Notes under the pieces: generated by a model
The model's database searches: none
What the model was told of the DNA's origin: nothing
The model's input: only the letters and a program-made list of their open reading frames with translations
Position numbers and translations under genes: made by a program
In this document: positions 19,339 to 27,482 of the stretch, one piece after another
How positions within the stretch are numbered: the first letter of the stretch is position 1
Layout of the letters: every line of letters starts with the position of its first letter
Source: an uncultured Lacinutrix sp.
GTDB taxonomy: Bacteria > Bacteroidota > Bacteroidia > Flavobacteriales > Flavobacteriaceae
Length of the DNA stretch: 64,000 nucleotides
Direction of reading: 5' to 3'
Assembly: GCF_947500605.1 (NCBI RefSeq)
Contig: NZ_CANMSJ010000005.1
Coordinates: forward strand, 62,001 to 126,000

Positions 19339-20328
19339 TTACATAGGTAATAATACTTTGTTTATAGCGTGTATAACTCCATTTAAGGCTTGTACATCTA
19401 CTGCTATAATTCCAATATCGGTATTTCCAGAACCATCTGTCATATCTGCTATATTGCCACCTGTTCCTGGTAATGTAACAGTAATGTTATCACCTTCAAG
19501 AGTTTGAGCCGTAGTATCTCCATTAGCATTTAAATCGCTAGATCTCACATTTGCTCCCGATATAACATGGTGTAATAATATATTAGTTAAAACAGCTTCA
19601 TCACTTGGTACTGTAATAGCAGCAAAGGCATCATTAGTTGGTGCAAATACTGTAAAATTAGGATTAATACCATCTGCATTAATTTCTGTACGGGTAAGAA
19701 TACTCGCAAAATCTGTAGCTGGTGTCAGGTTTGTTAAAGCTTCTTGTAAAGTATCAAAAGTTGGATCTGCAACGGCAAAAGTGGTTACGGTTGGTAAATC
19801 TATTACTTGGTCTACAATATGTACAATGCCATTTGTTGTACTAATATCTGCAGTGGTAACTGTTGCTCCTCCATTAAATTGTACGCCATTGTTTCCGTTC
19901 CAGAATAAGCTTAAATTACTATTATTAGGTCCACTTGCAAGAGTAGTAGTGTAACCTGTAGAATTTGCTAAAGCACTAGACTCAATATTAGAACCATCAA
20001 TAACATGGTTTAATAAAATTTGAGTTAAAACATCATTTGGTACTTCTGCTAAAGAGTTAAAACCTTTTGCTGCTAAAAAATCAGTAAAAGCTTCATTTGT
20101 TGGAGCAAGTACTGTTCTTTCTCCAGATGAAGTTAGAGCTCCAACTAAGTCTGTTTGTATTACAGCTTCAACAAGAATACTTAAATTAGATGTTGCTTGA
20201 GCTGTTTCTACAATATTCATTGGTGGTGTTGTAGATACCATAACAGCATCATCATCGTCGCTACAAGACCAAAATAACGATACCATTAATAATACTAAGG
20301 GAAGTTTTCTTAAAATTTTCATAGTCAA
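19339..20328 (-). CDS. Lipoprotein with two fasciclin domains
   Basis: The 329-residue protein has a lipoprotein signal (LVLLMVSLFWSCSDDDD) with an acidic run after the cysteine. Two FAS1 domains follow (about 38-180 and 185-328). Each has the conserved H1-type block (RTVLAPTNEAFTDFL; FTVFAPTNDAFAAI), the H2-type block (LLNHVI; LLHHVI) and a terminal NGVIHxI(D/N)-V(I/L)LP motif. FAS1 domains mediate adhesion or protein contacts at the cell surface. Aspartates after the lipobox cysteine resemble signals linked to surface exposure of Bacteroidota lipoproteins. It forms a single-gene unit. Confidence 0.9.
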   Translation of the reverse strand: MTMKILRKLPLVLLMVSLFWSCSDDDDAVMVSTTPPMNIVETAQATSNLSILVEAVIQTDLVGALTSSGERTVLAPTNEAFTDFLAAKGFNSLAEVPNDVLTQILLNHVIDGSNIESSALANSTGYTTTLASGPNNSNLSLFWNGNNGVQFNGGATVTTADISTTNGIVHIVDQVIDLPTVTTFAVADPTFDTLQEALTNLTPATDFASILTRTEINADGINPNFTVFAPTNDAFAAITVPSDEAVLTNILLHHVISGANVRSSDLNANGDTTAQTLEGDNITVTLPGTGGNIADMTDGSGNTDIGIIAVDVQALNGVIHAINKVLLPM

Positions 20329-20484
20329 TAATTTTTGTTTGTTAATATTTTGTTTGATAAAAATAGAAAAAGATTAAACAAAATAATCTAAATATTTTGT
20401 TAAACTTTTCATTTTAAACGTTAAACAATCTATTTCAAGGACTTTCAAACGATGATTGTTAGTCATTAAAAAATTAATTTCTTG

Positions 20485-20492
20485 TATCTTTG
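20485..20492 (+). promoter_or_regulatory. -7 element for mnmA
   Basis: TATCTTTG matches TAnnTTTG exactly, 39 bases upstream of the mnmA ATG. A TTG at 20456-20458 gives a 26-base spacer, longer than usual. Confidence 0.6.
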
Positions 20493-20531
20493 CAGTCTAA
20501 AAAAAAGAATGAAATTCTTTAGGAGTTATAT

Positions 20532-21722
20532 ATGAAAAAAAGAGTAATTGTAGGGCTTTCAGGAGGTGTAGATTCTAGTGTTGCAGCTTATTTGTTAAAA
20601 GAACAAGGCTACGAAGTAATAGGTCTTTTTATGAAAAATTGGCATGACGATTCTGTAACCATTTCAGATGAGTGTCCATGGTTAGACGATAGTAACGATG
20701 CTATGTTGGTAGCCGAAAAATTAGGAATCCCTTTTCAAACCGTAGATTTAAGCGAGCAATACAAAGATCGTATTGTCGATTATATGTTTAATGAATATGA
20801 AAAAGGACGTACGCCAAATCCAGATGTACTTTGTAACAGAGAAATAAAATTTGATGTCTTCATGAAAATTGCTTTAGATCTTGGAGCAGATTATGTAGCA
20901 ACAGGTCATTATTGCAGAAAAGGTGTTGTAGAGAAGGATGGAGAAGAAATCTTTCAATTATTAGCAGGACAAGATAATAATAAGGATCAGTCTTATTTCT
21001 TATGTCAGTTATCTCAAGAGCAATTAGCAAAAGCATTATTTCCTATTGGAGAGCTTCAAAAACCTGAGGTACGTGAAATTGCAGCAAAAGCAGATTTAAT
21101 TACTGCAGATAAAAAAGATTCTCAAGGTTTATGTTTTATTGGTAAAGTACGCTTGCCAGATTTCCTTCAGCAGCAGCTAAAACCTAAAGAAGGTGTTATA
21201 GTAGAAATTCCTAAGGATAACGAGCATTATAATGAGGCTCGAAAGTCTTTCAGTTCTAAAATAGAAGAATTAGAGTACCTGTCTAGAAAAGCAGAATATG
21301 CTGTTACAGATGGAGAAATAGTTGGTAAGCATCAAGGTGCTCATTATTTTACTAAAGGTCAGCGAAAAGGCTTATCTGTTGGTGGTAAAGTGGAACCTTT
21401 ATTTGTAATTGATACCGATGTAAAAGAAAATGTAATTTACACAGGACAAGGTAAAGGACATCCAGGATTATATAAAAAAGCATTATTTGTTTCTAATGAG
21501 GAGTTACATTGGGTAAGACCAGATTTAGCTTTACAAACAGGAGAGACTTTAAGTGTTTTAGCAAGAATTAGATACAGACAACCTTTAGATAATGCAACAT
21601 TACATAAAGTAGAATCTGGTTTATATGTAGAGTTTGAAAATTTACAATCTGCAATTACCGAAGGTCAATTTGTTGCTTGGTATTTAGAAGACGAATTGGT
21701 TGGTTCTGGTGTAATTTCATAA
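20532..21722 (+). CDS. mnmA: tRNA 2-thiouridylase MnmA
   Basis: MnmA places sulfur on uridine 34 of Lys, Glu and Gln tRNAs. The 396-residue protein has the PP-loop [15 protein letters not shown] for ATP activation. The two catalytic cysteines are visible in [12 protein letters not shown] and [16 protein letters not shown]. There is the usual C-terminal barrel. It has an insertion (about 225-255, [16 protein letters not shown]...) relative to E. coli MnmA, as other Bacteroidota proteins do. It starts from its own TAnnTTTG promoter. Confidence 0.95.
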   Translation: MKKRVIVGLSGGVDSSVAAYLLKEQGYEVIGLFMKNWHDDSVTISDECPWLDDSNDAMLVAEKLGIPFQTVDLSEQYKDRIVDYMFNEYEKGRTPNPDVLCNREIKFDVFMKIALDLGADYVATGHYCRKGVVEKDGEEIFQLLAGQDNNKDQSYFLCQLSQEQLAKALFPIGELQKPEVREIAAKADLITADKKDSQGLCFIGKVRLPDFLQQQLKPKEGVIVEIPKDNEHYNEARKSFSSKIEELEYLSRKAEYAVTDGEIVGKHQGAHYFTKGQRKGLSVGGKVEPLFVIDTDVKENVIYTGQGKGHPGLYKKALFVSNEELHWVRPDLALQTGETLSVLARIRYRQPLDNATLHKVESGLYVEFENLQSAITEGQFVAWYLEDELVGSGVIS

Positions 21723-21790
21723 CTTTCACTACAAATATAAAGGACGAAGCGATTGATTCTAACAAAATTAAAAACATCTCGCTTATAGCT

Positions 21791-21848
21791 CCTTCCTCAG
21801 TTGAAGGAAGGTGGATTCAACTTTAATTAAAGTCGGATGATTTGAAGA
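21791..21848 (+). repeat. Dispersed two-hairpin repeat, copy 2
   Basis: Stem CCTTCCT (21791-21797) / AGGAAGG (21805-21811) is followed by the perfect palindrome ACTTTAATTAAAGT (21820-21833) and the tail CGGATGATTTGAAGAA. The arrangement and tail match the copy at 4826-4887, with compensating changes in the second stem. Confidence 0.75.
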
Positions 21849-21913
21849 AAAAAAGCAAAGGGATTTTTAATTTCTAATAGATTTTCAGTATTAAAAATCA
21901 CGTTTAATTAAAA

Positions 21914-21936
21914 GATTCCTGCTTTCGCAGGAATGA
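21914..21936 (+). repeat. ATTCCTGC...GCAGGAAT repeat at a gene start
   Basis: GATTCCTGCTTTCGCAGGAA is a near-perfect palindrome of the family at 5933 and 26446-26558. Its end supplies a false in-frame ATG at 21933 for the following gene. Confidence 0.75.
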
Positions 21937-21950
21937 AAAAAATAATACGT

Positions 21951-22892
21951 ATGCAAAACAAAATAACAAAACTCTTTAATATAAAACATCCAATTATTCA
22001 AGCAGGAATGATTTGGAATTCGGGTTGGAAATTAGCTTCAGCCGCTAGTAATTCTGGAATTCTTGGTCTTATTGGCGCAGGAAGTATGTATCCAGATGTA
22101 TTAAGAGAACACATTCAAAAATGTAAAAAAGCAACCGATAAACCTTTTGGTGTTAATGTGCCAATGCTATATCCTAATGTTCCTGAGATAATGGACATTA
22201 TTGTAGAAGAAGGTGTAAAGGTTGTTTTTACTTCAGCAGGAAATCCTAAAACATGGACCAAGTGGTTACAAGATAAAGGCATTACTGTTGTACATGTTGT
22301 AAGTAGTGTAAAGTTTGCATTAAAAGCACAAGACGCAGGAGTAGATGCTATTGTTGCCGAAGGTTTTGAAGCTGGAGGACACAATGGTCGAGACGAAACA
22401 ACTACGCTTACCTTAATACCAATGGTGAAGGAGCAATTGCAAATTCCGTTAATTGCAGCAGGTGGTATTGCTACAGGAAAAGCAATGTTAGCTTGTATGG
22501 TTTTAGGAGCTGATGGCGTACAAGTTGGTAGCCGTTTTGTTGCTAGCGAAGAATCAAGTGCACACCAAGCCTTTAAGCAAGTAGTTGTAGATGCTAAAGA
22601 AGGTGATACACAATTAACATTAAAAGAATTAGCGCCTGTACGTTTAGTTAAAAATAAGTTTTTTAACGAGTTACAAGAGCTTTATAAAACAGCTCCAACA
22701 CCAGAGCAACTTAAAGAGTTGTTAGGTAGAGCGAGAGCAAAGCGTGGTATGTTTGAAGGTGATTTAGAAGATGGCGAATTAGAAATCGGACAAATTGCAG
22801 GGTTAATACATACTATTAAACCGGTTGCAGAAATAGTAGAAGAAATTGTTTTAGAGTTTGAAGCAGCAAAGGTTAATGCTGTTAATTTGTAA
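21951..22892 (+). CDS. Nitronate monooxygenase-type FMN enzyme
   Basis: This 314-residue FMN-dependent TIM barrel belongs to the 2-nitropropane dioxygenase / nitronate monooxygenase family: IKHPIIQAGMIWNSGW at the N-terminus, EGFEAGGHNGRDETTT (with the histidine and glycine-rich region near flavin) and LIAAGGIATGKAMLACMVLGADGVQVGSRF for phosphate binding. Such enzymes oxidise alkyl nitronates; the same fold also includes enoyl-ACP reductase FabK, so the substrate is uncertain. I use the ATG at 21951 because the upstream ATG at 21933 belongs to a dispersed repeat and would add residues unlike the family. Confidence 0.82.
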   Translation: MQNKITKLFNIKHPIIQAGMIWNSGWKLASAASNSGILGLIGAGSMYPDVLREHIQKCKKATDKPFGVNVPMLYPNVPEIMDIIVEEGVKVVFTSAGNPKTWTKWLQDKGITVVHVVSSVKFALKAQDAGVDAIVAEGFEAGGHNGRDETTTLTLIPMVKEQLQIPLIAAGGIATGKAMLACMVLGADGVQVGSRFVASEESSAHQAFKQVVVDAKEGDTQLTLKELAPVRLVKNKFFNELQELYKTAPTPEQLKELLGRARAKRGMFEGDLEDGELEIGQIAGLIHTIKPVAEIVEEIVLEFEAAKVNAVNL

Positions 22893-22967
22893 GCTATTAA
22901 TTTTGTAGAGACTATTTTACTGAGTAATCACATTACTATAAAACTTCCTAATTAAAGGACGAAAATT

Positions 22968-24812
22968 ATGAAAGAGAATAAAATGCTAAGTTATATTGAA
23001 AATGTACTAAGAAATATGCCAACCGATTGGTTGAGCTTAACAACACACAGATTAGATATCTACGATGAGTCTTTGGCAAAAACTGAGTTTTTAGAGCAGT
23101 TTGAGGGTTTATTTAACGATAATAATGCTGAAATATCAGCTTTAAGTAATTTACCAACGGCTTACGATTATATTAGATTAGGGCATCCATTATCTTGTGT
23201 ATTAGAATGGGCCATTGCTAATTTAAACGGCTTAGAAGCTAATAGTGTAATCAGTTTTTCATCTCAAACAGTTCCTGTTTTATCTATTTTAAGAAAAAAT
23301 CTTTTAGAGCATAAAAACACGCAAATTATTTACACTGGAGATTTGCCAACATATTTTAATGCTGAAATTTTAAAATCTGTTTACGGTTATAAATTCGAAC
23401 TTAAAAAAGTTGAAAGCATAGATGAGGTTACTAAGTTTAATGGTAGCACAATTTATGTTTCTGAAGAAAACCAAATTGGTACTATTGCTCTTAATCCAAA
23501 TGTTGATTTTTTCATCAGCCTTTATCCAGAACTTGGAAGTGTTTTAGTAGTCAATGGAATACAGAACGAAAATTATATTTCAGATATTCAACATGTAAGA
23601 AGAAGAGAAACTATTGCAATAACGCCTGCTAATGCACTTATAGCTTTAAAAGCATTAGTTACGCAATCTTCTATCGAGAATAAAAATAATGATAGAGCGG
23701 CAAACAAAACGTTAGTTTTAGATGCTATAAAAGAAGTTACAGGTACGGTTACAAAACCACTTGTAGCATCTAGCGGATTGTCTATACAGTACGCTATTTT
23801 AATGGGTTTAATTGATGACGCATTAGAAAACCATAAAGGAAAAGCTATAAAAATTGTAGTGCCTCCTAACTGTTATGGTGGTACAAATGACCAAGCAAGA
23901 CGTGTTGCTGCTTGTGTTGATAATGTAGAGATTGTAGATTTATTAGTGGATGGTGATAACGATATGGTACAAAGTATCGATACTGTTTTAGCTAAAATAG
24001 CTCAAGAAGATGCGATACCTTATATTATTGCAGAGATACCAACAAACCCAAGAGTTGAAGTTCCAGATCTTATAAAACTAAAAGCGGTTTTAAGTGAAGA
24101 ACGCAAAACGCCATCTGGAGCGATTGCTATTGATCCTGTGTTTATTTTAGATCAAACATTTTGTCCAAATGTTCACTTTTTAGGTGAAGACGATATCCTT
24201 TCTTCAGTAAGAACCATTTCATTTGCTAGTGGCTCTAAGTTTCCAAGTGGTGGAAAATGTACTGCTGGTTACTGTGTTGGTAACAAAAGGACGATTGCAT
24301 TGATGGAGAAAATAGAATTGCATTTAGAACTTTGCGATAATGAAGCTACAGATTTGCAATATGAAATATTAGCAAAGCAATTGCCTTCAATGAATCAAAG
24401 AATTGTAGATGCTTATAAAAACACACGAGAGTTTGTAAACTTTATTCATAATGCTTTACCAGGTGCGAAAATTAATTTTGTATCTGAAGCATTAGCAGAA
24501 CAAGGCTTTACACCTTCAGTTTTTTCATTAGATCTTCCAACAAAAGGAAATACAGATGAAGAAAGAGAGACTTATAAAAGAGCATTAAACTTAAAGTTAA
24601 TCAATTTAATGATTACAGAAATCCCTAACGAGAGTAAGTTCTGTGTAAGTTATGGTCAACTAAAAGGATGCTATTGGACTATCCCAGCAACTTCTACTCA
24701 AGGTACAACTAAGGAAGGTGATAAGGATTATATTGTTCGTGCATCTTTGTCTTCAAATTTAGATTTAGAGCTTCATAAAAAGGTCTTCTTAAAATTTGTA
24801 GAAAGCATTTAA
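22968..24812 (+). CDS. PLP-dependent Cys/Met metabolism family enzyme
   Basis: The 614-residue protein looks like a long relative of the Cys/Met metabolism PLP enzymes (cystathionine gamma-synthase/lyase group). The part from about residue 250 has the fold: ASSGLSIQYAILMGLI, PPNCYGGTNDQARR, IIAEIPTNPRVEVPDL, and FASGSKFPSGGKCTAGYCVG, in which the Lys after SGS is the likely PLP Schiff-base residue. The N-terminal 250 residues are an additional domain. Substrate cannot be told from the sequence; transsulfuration or O-acyl-homoserine chemistry are the likely areas. A terminator follows at 24837-24879. Confidence 0.75.
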   Translation: MKENKMLSYIENVLRNMPTDWLSLTTHRLDIYDESLAKTEFLEQFEGLFNDNNAEISALSNLPTAYDYIRLGHPLSCVLEWAIANLNGLEANSVISFSSQTVPVLSILRKNLLEHKNTQIIYTGDLPTYFNAEILKSVYGYKFELKKVESIDEVTKFNGSTIYVSEENQIGTIALNPNVDFFISLYPELGSVLVVNGIQNENYISDIQHVRRRETIAITPANALIALKALVTQSSIENKNNDRAANKTLVLDAIKEVTGTVTKPLVASSGLSIQYAILMGLIDDALENHKGKAIKIVVPPNCYGGTNDQARRVAACVDNVEIVDLLVDGDNDMVQSIDTVLAKIAQEDAIPYIIAEIPTNPRVEVPDLIKLKAVLSEERKTPSGAIAIDPVFILDQTFCPNVHFLGEDDILSSVRTISFASGSKFPSGGKCTAGYCVGNKRTIALMEKIELHLELCDNEATDLQYEILAKQLPSMNQRIVDAYKNTREFVNFIHNALPGAKINFVSEALAEQGFTPSVFSLDLPTKGNTDEERETYKRALNLKLINLMITEIPNESKFCVSYGQLKGCYWTIPATSTQGTTKEGDKDYIVRASLSSNLDLELHKKVFLKFVESI

Positions 24813-24836
24813 TATCATAAATATTTAAATACATTT

Positions 24837-24879
24837 AATGGTGGTATTTTACTGGAAGGTAAATTTCCACCATTGTTTT
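24837..24879 (+). terminator. Terminator after the PLP enzyme gene
   Basis: AATGGTGG (24837-24844) pairs with CCACCATT (24867-24874), followed by GTTTTT. Weaker pairing continues inside the loop. Confidence 0.7.
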
Positions 24880-25013
24880 TATATAAGCTTTTAGAGTGGT
24901 GTGCTTAGGTATAAATTAGCTGTTTCTTTAATTAAGGACGTTCGTTTGTATTGCTATAATTTCTTTGATATAAAATTCAGAAAAAATAAAATATACAAAC
25001 CAAAACTAAGCAT

Positions 25014-25021
25014 TACTTTTG
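25014..25021 (+). promoter_or_regulatory. -7 element directly before the MATE gene
   Basis: TACTTTTG matches TAnnTTTG exactly and ends 4 bases before the ATG at 25026, implying a leaderless or nearly leaderless mRNA, as for guaA. Confidence 0.5.
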
Positions 25022-25025
25022 TCAA

Positions 25026-26411
25026 ATGGTATTGAGTAATTACACTAAAGAGTTTAAATACAACTGGCAACTAGCAGCACCTGTAATGTTAGGTATGCTT
25101 GGGCACACTTTTGTTAGTTTTATAGACAACATTATGGTTGGGCAATTGGGTACAGCAGAATTGGCAGCAGTATCATTAGGTAATAGTTTTATGTTTATTG
25201 CCATGTCTATAGGTATTGGTTTTAGTACGGCAATTACACCAATAGTTGCAGAATCTGATACCGCTAAAGACTTCGATAGTGGAAAATCGGCATTAAAGCA
25301 CGGTATTTTTTTATGTTCGGTTTTAGGAGTTTTATTATTCCTGTTAGTACTTCTAGCAAAACCATTAATGTACTTAATGAAACAACCTATTGAGGTTGTA
25401 GAATTGGCTATTCCATATTTAAACTTAGTAGCGTTTTCTTTAATTCCGCTTATTATATTTCAAGCATTTAAACAGTTTAGTGATGGTTTGTCTATGACAA
25501 AGTATCCAATGTATGCTACCATTATAGGTAACTTAATAAATGTATTATTAAACTATTTATTGATTTTCGGGAAATTTGGTTTTCCAGAAATGGGAATGGT
25601 TGGTGCAGCTTACGGAACTTTAGTATCGCGTTTTGTTATGCTATGGTATTTGTGGTATTTATTAAAAAAAAGAGACAAGTCGAAAGCATTTGTTACCAAC
25701 ATAAAACTATTTGTTTTAGATAAGTTAATGCTTCGTAAAATTATAAGTTTAGGGACACCAAGTGCCATGCAAATGTTTTTTGAAGTCGCTATTTTTACAG
25801 CCGCTATTTGGCTAAGTGGCTTATTAGGTAAAAATCCTCAAGCAGCAAATCAAATTGCCTTAAACCTAAGCTCTATGACGTTTATGGTAGCTATGGGATT
25901 AAGTGTCGCGTCTATGATTAGAGTTGGTAACCAAAAAGGATTAAAACAGTACTTCGAGTTACGTCGTATTGCCTTTTCGTTATTTCTTTTAGGAGCCATT
26001 TTCGCGACTGGTTTTGCAATATTATTTGCATTATTTCATGACTACTTACCAAGAATTTATGTCGATTTTGACGATGTTGTAAATTTCGACGATAATATGG
26101 AAGTGGTATCAATAGCGTCTCAGTTATTATTGGCAGCAGCAATTTTTCAAATTAGTGATAGTATTCAAGTGGTTGTTTTAGGCGCTTTACGTGGTTTACA
26201 AGATGTTAAAATTCCAACGATAATGACATTTGTTGCCTATTGGTTAATAGGTTTTCCTATAAGTTGGTTTTTAGGTAAAGAGGACGCTTATGGTAGTTAC
26301 GGTATTTGGTTAGGTTTGTTAGCAGGTTTAACTAGTGCATCCATTTTATTATACATTAGGTTTAACTATCTTACAAAAAAGCTAATAGCATCTGAAAACG
26401 AAAATAGTTAA
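25026..26411 (+). CDS. MATE family efflux transporter (NorM-like)
   Basis: The 461-residue membrane protein has about 12 hydrophobic segments in two halves, with MATE landmarks: LAAPVMLGMLGHTFVSFIDNIMVGQLGTAELAA (first 30 residues of the domain, shown here in parts: MLGHTFVSFIDN, IMVGQLGTAELAA) and the second-half start SLGTPSAMQMFFEVAIF. MATE pumps use Na+ or H+ gradients to expel cationic drugs, dyes or metabolites. The single gene is read from a promoter next to its start codon. The substrate is unknown. Confidence 0.9.
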   Translation: MVLSNYTKEFKYNWQLAAPVMLGMLGHTFVSFIDNIMVGQLGTAELAAVSLGNSFMFIAMSIGIGFSTAITPIVAESDTAKDFDSGKSALKHGIFLCSVLGVLLFLLVLLAKPLMYLMKQPIEVVELAIPYLNLVAFSLIPLIIFQAFKQFSDGLSMTKYPMYATIIGNLINVLLNYLLIFGKFGFPEMGMVGAAYGTLVSRFVMLWYLWYLLKKRDKSKAFVTNIKLFVLDKLMLRKIISLGTPSAMQMFFEVAIFTAAIWLSGLLGKNPQAANQIALNLSSMTFMVAMGLSVASMIRVGNQKGLKQYFELRRIAFSLFLLGAIFATGFAILFALFHDYLPRIYVDFDDVVNFDDNMEVVSIASQLLLAAAIFQISDSIQVVVLGALRGLQDVKIPTIMTFVAYWLIGFPISWFLGKEDAYGSYGIWLGLLAGLTSASILLYIRFNYLTKKLIASENENS

Positions 26412-26445
26412 CTGTTTTAAAGTGTAAATACTGTCTTCTAATTGT

Positions 26446-26558
26446 TATTCCTGCGTAGGCAGGATTCCACAGTAAAAGAATAGTTATGAAAATAGATTCC
26501 AGCCTTCGCAGGAATGACAAAAAAATATAAAATAGATTCTTGTCTACGCAAGAATGAC
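26446..26558 (+). repeat. Cluster of three ATTCCTGC-type repeats
   Basis: The copies are at 26446-26469 (TTATTCCTGCGTAGGCAGGA...), 26494-26518 (GATTCCAGCCTTCGCAGGAA...) and 26534-26558 (GATTCTTGTCTACGCAAGAA...). The first is inverted relative to the other two. The third has matched changes in both arms (TTCTTG/CAAGAA), which keeps the stem. They lie between the MATE gene and the 75-residue gene. Confidence 0.75.
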
Positions 26559-26567
26559 AAAAAAAGT

Positions 26568-26575
26568 TAATTTTG
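26568..26575 (+). promoter_or_regulatory. -7 element for the 75-residue gene
   Basis: TAATTTTG matches TAnnTTTG exactly, 40 bases upstream of the ATG at 26616, just after the repeat cluster. Confidence 0.5.
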
Positions 26576-26615
26576 TCTAACGACGCAACAACAAACAATT
26601 AAAGAAATATTACAA

Positions 26616-26843
26616 ATGACACTTCCAAAATTTATACTAGGCGATAATACCGATTTACCAAACGCTATTTTTGTAATCCATACAGAATTCCCAATGTTTA
26701 TTATAAACCTTGAAGACGATGAGGTGGAATGGTTAGAAGACTTCGATCAGCACGACCAAAAAGAGCTTGAAATGGAAACTGAAAACATGATTGCAGAAGC
26801 CACTGCTTTTTACGATAGAGAAGTAGCACGCTACGACGAATAA
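26616..26843 (+). CDS. Small acidic conserved protein, function unknown
   Basis: The 75-residue, strongly acidic protein starts MTLPKFILGDNTDLPNAIFV and contains FPMFIINLEDDEVEWLEDF, then a helical Glu-rich tail. There is no signal peptide or membrane segment. I have a sense of similar short proteins in other Flavobacteriaceae but no known function. The gene has its own promoter and is followed by the PAP2 gene 69 bases downstream, which may be co-transcribed. Confidence 0.7.
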   Translation: MTLPKFILGDNTDLPNAIFVIHTEFPMFIINLEDDEVEWLEDFDQHDQKELEMETENMIAEATAFYDREVARYDE

Positions 26844-26912
26844 GTTTACTGTAGTTAAAAGTTACATTTCTAGAGACGCAATAGTCTTTTTACAAAACAA
26901 AAATTAAAGTAA

Positions 26913-27482
26913 ATGTTAGAGCAATTAATAGAATTTGATCACGAACTATTTTTATACTTAAACGGATTAGGAACCGAAACTTGGGATGGTTTATGGCTTG
27001 TAATTACTAACAAATTTACTTTTGCTCCATTTTATGCGGTCTTGTTATTTTTAATTTTTAAGAAATTCGGCTTAAAAGGCATGTTAGTAATGATCTTAGT
27101 TATTGTGTTAATGGTAACTTTTACAGATCAAATTACTAACCAATTTAAGTCTGGATTTAAACGATTTAGACCTTGCGGTCAAGAAGGTGTTATGGAGTAC
27201 ATGCGTTTTATAGCCGTGCGTTGTGGTAAGTACGGTTATTTTTCAGGACATGCTTCTAATACCATGGCAGCAGCAATATTTACAGGCTTATTATTAAGAC
27301 CATTCTATAAAAACCTAATATTTATTTTAGTTACTTGGAGCCTTATTGTAGCCTACAGTAGAATTTATGTTGGTGTACATTATCCTTTAGATATTGCTTC
27401 AGGATTATTATTTGGTACGTTTTCAGGATTTATTTTCTATAAGTTAGCCAAGTATGTTTTAAAGCGAGCTTCTATTTCTTAG
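26913..27482 (+). CDS. PAP2 family membrane phosphatase
   Basis: The 189-residue protein with about five membrane helices carries the acid phosphatase motifs in order: KSGFKRFRPC (KxxxxxxRP), YFSGHASNTMA (SGH) and SRIYVGVHYPLDIASG (SRxxxxxHxxxD). Family members hydrolyse lipid pyrophosphates or phosphates, such as undecaprenyl pyrophosphate or lipid A phosphates, at the outer face of the inner membrane. Its 3' end overlaps the 3' end of the convergent GT39 gene by 11 bases, and that lipid-glycan cassette hints at a shared substrate class (inference). Confidence 0.9.
   Translation: MLEQLIEFDHELFLYLNGLGTETWDGLWLVITNKFTFAPFYAVLLFLIFKKFGLKGMLVMILVIVLMVTFTDQITNQFKSGFKRFRPCGQEGVMEYMRFIAVRCGKYGYFSGHASNTMAAAIFTGLLLRPFYKNLIFILVTWSLIVAYSRIYVGVHYPLDIASGLLFGTFSGFIFYKLAKYVLKRASIS

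Noticed and set aside
21933-21950. Upstream ATG for the nitronate monooxygenase gene
   Set aside because: It comes from the end of a palindromic repeat and adds residues (KKIIR) not expected in the family; the ATG at 21951 fits better.
26371-26598. 75-codon minus-strand frame after the MATE gene
   Set aside because: It reads through the ATTCCTGC repeat cluster (SFLRRLES, WNPAYAGI are typical translations of such repeats).
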